DNA of 64,000 nt from Chitinophaga rhizophila (GTDB lineage: Bacteria > Bacteroidota > Bacteroidia > Chitinophagales > Chitinophagaceae): NCBI RefSeq assembly GCF_019492185.1, contig NZ_JAICCF010000001.1, positions 806,001 to 870,000 on the forward strand. The letters run 5' to 3'. The notes under the pieces are model-generated. The model was not told the origin of the DNA. It did not search any database and saw only the letters and a list, made by a program, of their open reading frames with translations. Positions 53,201-62,000 of this stretch are shown piece after piece. Positions within the stretch are counted from its first letter, which is position 1. The number at the start of each line of letters is the position of its first letter. A program made the position numbers and the translations under genes.

Positions 53201-56078
53201 ACACGATGGCTACACATTGATGAACACCTGGGTACTGCTGCAGTACATGCTCAATTTCACCCAACTCAATACGGTATCCCCGAATCTTCACCTGGTCATC
53301 TGTACGCCCGATATATTCTATAATACCTCCTGGCAGCCAGCGGGCCAGGTCACCTGTTTTATACAGCCTGTTGTCAGCTCTGAAGGGATCGCTGATAAAC
53401 TTCTGGGCTGTCAGCGTCTCATTGTTCAGATACCCCCTGGCAACCTGCACACCGCCTATACATAATTCTCCTGTTATGCCTAACGGAACAGGCACACCAT
53501 TACGGTCCAGGATATAGATCTGTGTGTTGGCCAGCGGCTGACCAATAGGAACGGTATTAATGCCCGTGATGACAGATGCGGAGTTATACTGGTACTGAGC
53601 TACAGACACGGCTGCCTCTGTCGGACCATACTTGTTATAAAATTTGCAGAAAGGTGCCCAACGCTCTGCCAGCTCTCTTTTACATACATCGCCGGCAGCG
53701 ATTACTCTTCTCAGCTCTTTATATCTTTCCGGCGACAAGGTCCGTAAAAACACGGGTGTAGCATGCAGATGTGTGATCTTATTAGTATGCATGAACTGGT
53801 CAAACAGCTCCCTGTCCAGCCGCACATAGTCCGGCGCAACAATTAATGTAGCGCCCGTGGTAAGCGCGGAAAATATCTGTTCCACAGACGCGTCAAATGA
53901 ATAGCCTGTAAACTGGAGTATCCTGTCTGTTTCATTTATACCGAATGCAGCCCGCTGGTTAAGCAGGAAGTTTACAATTCCTGCATGTTCCATCATTACT
54001 CCTTTCGGATTACCCGTAGAACCGGAAGTATAAATAATATATGCCAGCTTATCCGGACCTGTTACATTCGCCAGGTCTGTGATAGGTTCATCTGCTATCA
54101 GTAGTTTATCTGCGACCAGATCGATTACCCTGCCATCAAACAGTCCTGTTGTAGATAGCTGACCCGCATTTGTAACCATTACAGCGGCCTTGGTATCATT
54201 AAGTATATAACGTATCCGCGCTTCGGGATAAGACGGATCAACAGGCACGTATGCACCGCCGGCTTTTAAAATACCCAGTATGCCAGTTAATATTTCCAGT
54301 GACCGGTCAGCAAACAACGGTACCAGCGTTTCTGTGCCAACCCCTGCCCTGCGCAGGTAATGCGCTAGCTGATTAGCGCGTATGTTCAATTCATTATAAG
54401 TTAATTGCTGATCTTCGTAGAACGCAGCTATCTTATCAGGCGTGCGCTGCACCTGTTGCTCAAATAATGCTACCAGCGTTTTACCTGTTTCCGCTGGCCA
54501 ACTTACAGCTGTATCATTGAAGTCATATAACAACTGACGCCGCGAGGTATCGTCCAGCAAACTGATATTCTTCAGTATAAGATCTTCCTGTGAAAGGATC
54601 TGCAAAAGTACCTGTTCAAAATGTGTTTTTAGCTGGCGGATATATACCGGCGCAATCAGGTCATCCTTGTAAATGAGCTGCAACGTAATATCTCTATCCA
54701 GCGAGAACCGCAGCAATAGCGGATAGTTGGACGTCTGTTCCAGTCCAACCAGGTTTTCGACTTTTAATGACCAGTCAGCCGCTGCAATCATATCAGATAC
54801 GGGATAGTTCTGGAAAACCATGATACTATCGAAAAGATCTCCCTGTACACCAGCCCAGCGCTGCACATCTGAGAGAGATGAATATTGATGCCGCTGAGAA
54901 CCTGACTGGTCCTGTTGTAAGCGCTGCAACCATTGCGGTATGGCACCGTCCTCGCATAAAACCGATCTCAATGGCAGTGTATTAATATACATGCCAACAC
55001 GCCTCTCAACACCCGGTAAATCTTCCGGGCGACCAGACATCACTACGCCAAAAGTAACATCGGAACTGCCGGTATATTGATGCAAGAGGTAGGACCAGAT
55101 GCCCTGCATCAGTGTATTGATTGTGATTCTGTTCTTTCTTGCATAGTCGTTTACACTGGCTGCCAGCGTTGGTCCAAAATGCATCACTTCCTCACGGAAC
55201 TCTCCTACTCCATGTGTTCTTCGGGAAGAAGATGCAATAAAAGGCAGCATTGTTCCTGCCTCCAACCCGGACAGGTATTGCTTCCAATACGATTCTTCTG
55301 CCTCCTTATCGCGACGTTCCAGGTAACGGATATAATCTTCATAGCGGTCTTCTTCACCTTCCGCAGGTTCCTGACCAGCGGCATACGCTTCATAAGCGCG
55401 TAGAAATTCTTCTATTAATACAGGCATAGACCAACCATCCATCAGTATGTGATGCGAACTCCATAACATCCTGTAGTGGTCATCTTCCAGCCGGAGGAGT
55501 ACGACACGCATCAGTGGGGCCGCTTTGAAGTCAAATCCCTGCTGGCGGTCAGCCTCTTCATACGCCAGTGCCTGTTCTATTTTTCTTTCATCCGGCAGAT
55601 GCCGGTAATCGATAATCTCAACCGGCATACTTACTTCTCTGTGTACACACTGTACGGGGATCTTAAAGGCGTCGTAATAAAAACTGCTGCGCAAAATGCT
55701 GTGCCGCCTGAGAAGGTACTGCCAGCTTTGCGTAAAAGCCGCTTCTTTCAATCCATGCAGATCACACTTTAACTGGTTACGATATGCGCCTGTCTCCGCA
55801 TTATAGAGATTGTGGAACAGCATCCCCGCTTGTAGAGAGCTTAAACGGTAAATAGACGATATATTATTGTCAGGACGTTTTTTTATCTCATTAATGTATT
55901 CAATCAGCTTCTCTTTATTGTTGCGTATAAAGTCGATGATCTCCCTGTTATTCTTCACAGCATTGACCTCCGCTTCGGTCAGCTTGTGCTTGTCGGCCTT
56001 CAGAATAAGTCTTGTGCCATCTACGGTTAACGAAAAACTATGCTGCTGAAGTTTATTGATAAATTCTTTGATTTCCAT
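47220..56078 (-). CDS. NRPS, two modules with epimerase and FkbM methyltransferase
   Basis: A 2952-residue synthetase. Order with approximate residues: short helical docking region 1-70; C 72-500 (SSLQAGMLFH, HHILMDGWS about 209, D-accepting type by motif); A 535-1030 (TSGSTGNPKG about 687); PCP about 1065 (FFELGGDSII); epimerase 1115-1560 (HHLAVDGVSW, His1254-1255; EGHGR; RTIGWFTAKYPV); C 1600-2030 (HHILMDGWS about 1733); A 2055-2850, interrupted by an FkbM-type methyltransferase about 2513-2783; PCP about 2893 (FFHIGGDSLLAIR). Pocket readings: DAEHIAKVSK for the first A (residue undetermined) and DATKVGEVGK for the second (Asn-like). It would add a D-configured residue and then a modified Asn-like residue. 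It ends in a PCP, so the next protein takes over. Confidence 0.94.
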   Translation of the reverse strand: MEIKEFINKLQQHSFSLTVDGTRLILKADKHKLTEAEVNAVKNNREIIDFIRNNKEKLIEYINEIKKRPDNNISSIYRLSSLQAGMLFHNLYNAETGAYRNQLKCDLHGLKEAAFTQSWQYLLRRHSILRSSFYYDAFKIPVQCVHREVSMPVEIIDYRHLPDERKIEQALAYEEADRQQGFDFKAAPLMRVVLLRLEDDHYRMLWSSHHILMDGWSMPVLIEEFLRAYEAYAAGQEPAEGEEDRYEDYIRYLERRDKEAEESYWKQYLSGLEAGTMLPFIASSSRRTHGVGEFREEVMHFGPTLAASVNDYARKNRITINTLMQGIWSYLLHQYTGSSDVTFGVVMSGRPEDLPGVERRVGMYINTLPLRSVLCEDGAIPQWLQRLQQDQSGSQRHQYSSLSDVQRWAGVQGDLFDSIMVFQNYPVSDMIAAADWSLKVENLVGLEQTSNYPLLLRFSLDRDITLQLIYKDDLIAPVYIRQLKTHFEQVLLQILSQEDLILKNISLLDDTSRRQLLYDFNDTAVSWPAETGKTLVALFEQQVQRTPDKIAAFYEDQQLTYNELNIRANQLAHYLRRAGVGTETLVPLFADRSLEILTGILGILKAGGAYVPVDPSYPEARIRYILNDTKAAVMVTNAGQLSTTGLFDGRVIDLVADKLLIADEPITDLANVTGPDKLAYIIYTSGSTGNPKGVMMEHAGIVNFLLNQRAAFGINETDRILQFTGYSFDASVEQIFSALTTGATLIVAPDYVRLDRELFDQFMHTNKITHLHATPVFLRTLSPERYKELRRVIAAGDVCKRELAERWAPFCKFYNKYGPTEAAVSVAQYQYNSASVITGINTVPIGQPLANTQIYILDRNGVPVPLGITGELCIGGVQVARGYLNNETLTAQKFISDPFRADNRLYKTGDLARWLPGGIIEYIGRTDDQVKIRGYRIELGEIEHVLQQYPGVHQCVAIVSGDNNDNKRLIAYVNTSDDFNQEEAMKYLKSRLVEYMVPSLVVRLEAIPLTINGKVDRKKLAALDNSSLLAIRYQAPRNEMEQGLATIWQELLSVEKVGINDNFFELGGDSIITIQVVSRARRLGYELQVGDLFNYHTIARISAALQERSGVVKEEGQSAEGECGLLPVQQDYLQRTKEDVSHYNQSVLLSISKEISAAVLNEVTGHILSHHDSLRFRYYQDDNGQWHQSYTNQQTEVFIADLSSLVSEDLGTAIKERCDYYHRQLDIEQGILVRVVLMQTADAETYNRLFITIHHLAVDGVSWRILLEDMEMLLSAIQDGSRLKLSRKTASYRQWYEQLVQYGQRKSLQRQLAYWKQLQDAYEPLPVDAADRETASSESHVSRLGKQWTNQLLQEVSQVYHTEINDMLLAGLTKVLCEWSSRSSLVIGLEGHGRIGLPGDIDLSRTIGWFTAKYPVRLPYETAAGTDQLIKGVKEALRQTPDKGLGYGVIRYLVKEEALQGDSWDVLFNYLGRADNVLSGSQWFHPASENTGQGSAEKHMAAEGISINAVVADGELVIRWDYNTRYYNAATISELSAAYVKGLEDLITHCLKRKEQGVVVFTPADYGLSGEVGYDELDVFLHEPLSDGQTRQSQIESCYRLSPLQSGMLFHNLYDGEAEAYRNQLKCDLYGLQEEAFTKSWRYLLKQHSILRSSFHHDSLKIPVQCVYREVDIPIEILDYREMTSRQQEDLIKAREEADRQQGFDFSSVPLMRIVLIRLTEDRYRMLWSSHHILMDGWSIPVLIEQFLRAYDAYATGQEPESSPQDQYEDYIRYLERRDKDAEETYWQAYLEELEGGTTLPFITTNVKGAHGAGQYKEETLSLDAEEATQIVAFAKSRRLTVNTLMQGVWSYLLHQYTGSSDIVYGVVMSGRPEDLPGVETRVGMYINTLPLRSRLKEDQPVGDWLQNLQQDQLQSRIYQYASLTDLQKWSGVQGDLFDNIMVFQNYPVSEVLTAADWQLKVDDLVMLEQANYPFYISVGVAGKINVNFFYNVALFEAAYVEQIKTHFRHVLLQFIREDNPLLGDIRLLNDAARSNMINMFSNAAGISPATTYKTVVELFEAQATLTPDHTAAIYGDQELTFAALNAQANQLAHYLIEKGVGVGTLVPVYAERSLEQLIAIIGIMKAGGAYVPLDPAHPEQRIAYLLDDTAAKIVITGPADKKLVPENASALTLVDLVADEECLSAGSAANPEIAIADTDLAYIIYTSGSTGRPKGVMIEHRSLSNYLLNSLKRYTGAGMGSFAHLSYTFDASLTAMFVPLLNGRSVILSDVQPLEVFKSAAFTTGNFDFVKMTPAHLQLLEDVMSSTVMNMPGKIVLGGEQLNYDQIQYLENADEEITIINEYGPTEATVGCCVYHLSNRDLTGVYGAVPIGQPLDNVNLYIVDRNNEPVALGVAGELLIGGVQVARGYLNNPALTAEKFIASPFIPGDRLYRTGDLARLLPDGNIEFVGRIDEQLKINGYRIEPAEIEAALRNIRGVREAIVLPGSAEKGQGAGMRAYAQVDRQHLPLLANYQGLLHNKVVTATDLHVLPNGLPVLSANINEVRFLYKEIFQDQCYIKQGLYLRDNSCVIDIGANVGFSTLFLHLLHKDITIYSFEPIPEVYHYLAQNRALYNVKGKSYQCAISDSNMSIELTYYPEVSIVSGINESSAEAKELVRAYVEHAGIGDLSDTEIDAMLDAKLTHKRITCQARTVSQVIREEQLTMVDLLKIDVENSEEFVLAGIEEEDWNKINSVIIEVHDVEGRLDRITGLLERQGFRLYTEKEPSLSGDNILYNIFAFRHEITPNIPAYTEPDMQIAEQWQHPDDFIGTIKSALQQHLPAYMIPAHVVLLDKIPLTHNGKTDRKALLSLPVNVGRQEQTRAYTETELQLIAIWKELLELKEVGVNDDFFHIGGDSLLAIRMISAIRKQLGVEVSISAFFELLTIEEVARYIKMNRQDEVTTAEDYETIQL
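47730..48540 (-). other. FkbM-type methyltransferase inserted in an adenylation domain
   Basis: Between the A8 motif (GRIDEQLKINGYRIEPAEIE) and A9-A10 (LPAYMIPAH, LTHNGKTDRK) lies an about 270-residue domain of the FkbM/Methyltransf_21 type, not the usual N-MT. Its SAM site is CVIDIGANVGFSTLFLHLL, followed by YSFEPIPEVYHYLAQN, LLKIDVENSEEFVLAGI and IIEVHDVEGRLDRI. FkbM enzymes normally methylate hydroxyl oxygen, so an O-methyl on the side chain is the first hypothesis. Confidence 0.85.
51400..52740 (-). other. Intact epimerization domain of the second NRPS
   Basis: Follows a PCP of the GGDSI type. It has HHLAVDGVSW (His1254-1255), the EGHGR motif (VIGLEGHGRIGLPGDIDL) and RTIGWFTAKYPV. All elements usually needed for L-to-D conversion are present, so the residue loaded by this module is predicted D. 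It is a close relative of the degenerate domain in the upstream NRPS. Confidence 0.85.
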
Positions 56079-56095
56079 ACTTAGTTGTTGGCGGG

Positions 56096-59000
56096 TTAAA
56101 AAATCATAATGTCGTCCTGATCGGCCTCTGGTGTCCCGGACTGATCGTTATTTAAAAATCCTTCGAGTTCCTCATGGGTAATCTCTCCGGACAAACCGTA
56201 GTCTGCTGGCGTATACTCTGCTACACCCTGCTCCTTCCTATCCTGACAATGCTTGATCAGCTCTTCCAGTATAGCCATGTACGCAACCGAGAGTGCCTGG
56301 ATGGCTGTGGAAGTGTGATACTGTTCATTAAAATCCCATCGTACCACTAACTCTCCAGCCAATACTTTTACGTCAACACGGATGCGCTCTTTTCCGGGAT
56401 AATTGGTTGATACAGTCGCATCGATAGGTTCCATTTCCTCTTGTAACCACTGACCACTCCTCAATACATTATCGGCCTGTCCGGTGTAACTGAACAAAAG
56501 ATCCCACGTATTGCTTTGCAACACCTCCTCTTTCAGCAGGTACCGCAACACCCCATATCCAATTCCATTGTCAGGTACCTGGCGTAATGTCTCTTTTACA
56601 CCTTTTATCAGTGAAGCGGCTCCCAGTTCGGCTTCATACTTCAATTGCACAGGATATGTTGCGTTAAACCAGCCAATGGTTCGACGTACATCTATATCAC
56701 CAGGCAATCCCACACGGCCATCTCCATTCATACCGATCACTACTGATAAGCGCCCGCTCCATTCACACAGTGCCTTAGCCAGCGCCGCAAGCAGTATATC
56801 AGTAACCTCGGTATGATACACCGGCGATATCTCCTCCAGTAGATGCTGTGTCAGCATTTTGCCTAACCTGGCGATACAGTGTCCTGCTGCTTCCCTACCA
56901 GGCTTATCATTCGCAGGCAGGGGCTGATATGCTGTCATCGATTGTTGCCAGTGGGCAAGCTGTGTCTGCAGCCGTCTACTTTGTCCATATCGCACCAGCT
57001 GCTGGTACCATTGACGGTAAGAAGCTGTTCTGACAAGTGTGGTCAGGCGTCTGTCTTCCTGGGCTGCAGTGAATAAGGTCTCCAGGTCTTCCAGCAGAAT
57101 ATGCCAGGAGGCATTATCAATAGCCAGGCGATGTATCGTAATGAACAGGCGGTTATACGTTTCATTAACGTTGGTCTGTATCAATACCACTTTCATCAGG
57201 ACGCCCTTTAATATGTCCAGCTGACGTTGATAGTTATTGCAGCATTCCATCATGGAAGACTCCATAATTCCCGCAGAAAGGAACGACAAATCACAATACA
57301 TTACTGATGCAGGTTGATCTCCATAAGCCTGTCGCCAGTTACCTGCTTCATCCTGGTGATAGACAAACCGAAGGCTGTCATGGTGTAATAAAAGCCGGTT
57401 TACAACTTCATTTACAACTTCAAGCGTAATTTCTTTGCGGATAGACAGTAATACAGATTGATTATCCGGAGATTGCTCACGGCCGGCATTTTCCAGATAT
57501 GCCTGCTGTATGGGCAACAAACCACATTCTCCACTAAGCGGCTGACCATCTTCAGAGACTGCATTACGTTGCTCCAGCGCAGCTGAAATTCCCGCGATAG
57601 TCTGGTAGTTAAACAAATCGCTTACCTGCAATTCATAACCCAGGCGACGAGCCCTGCTTACTACCTGTATGGTGATAATAGAGTTGCCTCCCAGTTCAAA
57701 AAAGTTATCGTTAATGCCAGCCTGCGGCACATTCAGTAATTCCTGCCAGATATTTGCCAGTCCCTCTTCCAGCAAATTACGGGGCGGCTCATAGGCAATA
57801 TGTAAAGTAAGGTTTGAGATGTCCTTCTTTCTCAGTTTGTCTTTATCTGTTTTGCCATTCGGCGTAACCGGAACCTGGTCAATACTTACAAACACGGATG
57901 GTACCATGTATGCAGGTAAATATTGCCTGAGGTAGTCTGATAATTGCTGTTTATCCAGTACTGTTTCGGGCACTATGAAACCAACCAGACGCTTATTCCC
58001 TAAGCTGTCAGCCTTGTCTACCACGACTGCCTGCCTTACCGCCGGCGACGTATTCAGCACACTTTCTATTTCAGATAACTCAATCCGGTAACCGGATATC
58101 TTAACCTGGCTATCTATTCTGCCAATCAGTTCCACCTGACCATCAGCACGCCACCTCGCTCGGTCTCCGGTACGATACATCCTGCTACCGGGGTAAAAAG
58201 GATCATCCGTAAACCGGATATTTTCTTTAGCTGCTGCCCCTGCATACCCGCGGCTCACACCTGTGCCTGCAATGAACAGCTCTCCAGGCACGCCTACCGG
58301 TACAACTTGCTTTGAGGCATCCAGGATATAATAACGCATGTTGTCCATAGCAGGTCCCACCGGAACGATACCTGCGCCATTCAGCTCACCCTCAAAGTAA
58401 GACGTATCAATAGTCGCTTCCGTTACTCCGTAGCTGTTCAATAACCTGGTATGAGCCTTACAGCTACTGCGCAATTCTTCATAATGAGCTGCTGTACACA
58501 TTTCTGAACCGATCACCAATAAACGGATTTGTTCTATCCCACTGCCTGACTGCTCAAACTGTTTCACCAGGTTCAGGACCAGCCCCGGTGTAGATTCAAG
58601 TATGTTCACCTGATTTGCCTGTATCGTCCTTTGCAGGTAACGCATATCCATGTGCTGCTCCTTATCTATCAACACCATCGTTCCACCATTTGTCAATGCC
58701 TTGCAAAAATCGCCGGTGAAAACATCAAAAGATATACTGGCCAGTGACAAAAGCACTGGTTTAAACTGATTTAATTCATACTGCCTACGCCAGCTGTATA
58801 CGATATTTAACAGATTACCGTGTTCTACCATCACACCTTTGGGTTTTCCTGTAGAACCGGATGTATAAATCATATAAGCCAGATGAGCAGGTTCCGATAC
58901 GGAAACAAGGTTCTCCAATGGCTCCGTGCTGATTACTCCCCAATTAATCACATCTATCACTTCTCCGCCAAACAATTTGCTCAGCGATAACGACCTCTTA

Positions 59001-62000
59001 CGGATTGCACTTAGTATTACGCCAGCACCAGTGTCTTCCAGCATATATCGAATACGATCTTCCGGATAATCAGGATCAATCGGTACATATGCGCCTCCCG
59101 ATTTTAATACGCCCAGTATACATACCATGAGTTCCAGTGACCTGTCTGCACATACTGGTACTGGCACCTCAGGTCCTATACCACGGGCGCGCAGATAACT
59201 ACCCAGCTGATTTGCGCGCGCATTCAGTTCGCTATAACTCAACTGCTGATCTTCATATACCAGCGCTATTGCATCCGGATGTAAAGCTGCCTGCTCTTCA
59301 AACAATGTCAATACTGTTGTTCCGGATGGTGTATGCCAGGTCTGAGGAGATGGATTAAAGTCCGTCAGTATCTGGGTATTCTCTGCTGCTGATAACATTG
59401 GCAGGTTATCTATAGTTGTATCCTGCGACGCTACAATGGCATGCAGTAATTGCTCGTAATGGCCGAGCATGCGTTGGATGCTATCTGCCTTGTAAAGATC
59501 TTTGCTGTATACCAGTTGTAACTCTAAGCCAGTTGAGGAAAGAGTCACATTCATTTCCAGGTCAAATCTGGATGGCAGTTCTGTGCTCTCCAGTGCGGAC
59601 AAGGTTACATTACCAAGATCGAAATCTTCCGTTTCTACTGCGTGCTGCAAAGAGAACATTACCTGGAACACGGCACCACGGCTCATATCTCTTTCCACAC
59701 CCAGTACCTCCACCACCTTCTCAAATGGTACGTCCTGGTGATCGTAAGCTGACAATGTCGTCGTTTTCACTGATGCCAGTAAGTCAATAAATCGCTGCCC
59801 TCCTATTACCTGACTCCGTAATGCCAGCGTATTCACAAAGAAGCCCATCAGCGATTCCACTTCCTGCTGATGACGGCCTGCTACCGGTGTTCCTACACAG
59901 ATATCCTCCTGGCCACTGTAACGATACAATAGCACCTTGAATGCAGATAACAACGTCATGTAAAGGGTAACACCTGCAGACTGGCTCAGCCCTGTTAATG
60001 CGGTAGACAAAGATGCCGGTAACAATAACCGCTCTTCTCCCCCTGCTCCTGACTGTACGGCCGGACGTACATAGTCTGACGGTAATTCCAGCACACTTAC
60101 GCCTGACAACTGCTGCTTCCAATAGGACAGCTTGCCGGACAGTAATGCACCCGACAGATAATGGCGCTGCCAGGCAGCATAGTCTGCATATTGTACCGGT
60201 AGTACAGGTAAGGACGACGGTATGCCTTCTCCGGATTGCAAGCTTCGATATAACAATCCTAGCTCCTTCACCAGTAAGGACACTGACCAGCCATCAAAAG
60301 CGATGTGATGCAGCATTACCAGTAATACATGATCATCCGGACCTTCTTCAATCAGGTGTACACGCAGCATCATGTCCCTGGATAAATCATAAGCGCGGTC
60401 CAGTTCTGCGGATAGGTATTCCTCCAGATCCTGCCCAGATGCTGACAAATCGGATGCACGCATGTATACCGGCGACCAGTCTGCCGAGGGTAGCAACTGC
60501 TGATAACCGATACCCTCTGACTCGTATACTACCGTACGCAGTACTGAATGACGGTCTACTATTGCACGGAATGAATCTGTCAGCGCAGCTACATCCAGTG
60601 GCCCATACAGGCGGAATACCCATGGCATGTGGTACTGCCTGCTACCCTGCAACTTATCTATGAACCATAGACGTTCCTGGGAGAACGATAACGGAATAGC
60701 TTCATCACTTAAACGAGGCGTAACAGCAGGCAATAATGTCGTTCCTGTTGTACTTTCCAGGTAAGCGGTTAATGCAGATACGGTCGGATACAGGAACAGG
60801 TCTTTTACACTTAACTCCCGTTCCAGTTCGCGCCGGATGGCTGCTACCACACGGATCACCAGCAACGAGTGACCGCCCAGCTCAAAGAAGTTGTCAGTGA
60901 TACCTACACGGTGTACACCCAGTATATTTTGCCAGATACCGCATAGCTGCTGCTCCAGTAACGTCTGCGCTGCCACATAGGAGTCCGGCCGCTGGTCATC
61001 GGCAATTGCAGCAGGAAGCGCCTGACGGTTCACCTTACCTGTTGATGTCAGTGGTAGCTTATCAAGCGACAACAACAGCGATGGTACCATGTATTCAGGT
61101 AGTTGCTCTGACAGATACCGCTGGATAGCTGTGCGGTCAAACATACCGGATGGTACTACAAAGCCTATTAACCGGCGGCTGCCACTGCCATCTTCACGGG
61201 CCACCACTACGCCCTGCTTTACGCCGGGAGCTGCCTGTAATACACTTTCTACTTCACCTAGCTCTACCCGGTAACCGCGGATCTTTACCTGGTCATCTAT
61301 CCTGCCTAAATATTCTATATTTCCATCAGGTAACCAACGAGCCATATCGCCGGTGCGATATAACCTGTCACCCGTCAGGAATGGACTATCAATAAACTTC
61401 TCTGCCGTCAGTGAGGGACGGTTCAAATAGCCCCGTGCTACCTGCACACCGCCTATACACAATTCGCCCGATACACCTACCGGTACAGGAGTGCCACCTG
61501 CATCCAATATGTAAATTCTGGTATTGGATACAGGTTTACCTATAGGTACTGTCCTCATTCCTGACAGATCAATATCAGCTGAACAGTGGTACTCTGTAGC
61601 AGAAATAGCGCTTTCGGTAGGACCATACTTATTGTAAAAACTACAGATTCCCTTCCAGCGTTCCCAAAGCTCGATGTTACAGATCTCGCCACCTGACACG
61701 ACACGTTTCAGACCTCCATATTTATCTGCGCTCAGATTGTAATGGAATCCGGGTGTAGCCTGTAAGTGAGTAATCCTGTATTCTCTCATAAACGCCTCAA
61801 ACCTGGGCAGATCAAGTCTGATAGTGTCTCTGATCAGCACCATGGTGGCCCCGGTAATCAGTGGTAGAAATATCTGCTCTGCAGAAGCATCAAAACAGAA
61901 ATTATAGAACTGAAGTATCCTGTCCTCTTTACTGATGTTAAACACCTGTGCCTGATGGAAAAGGAAGTTAACCAATGAGCGGTGTTCCAATAACACTCCT

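Noticed and set aside
60013..60663. Plus-strand ORF of 216 codons opposite an NRPS condensation domain
   Set aside because: Antisense shadow of a conserved C domain; composition and lack of motifs argue against a gene.
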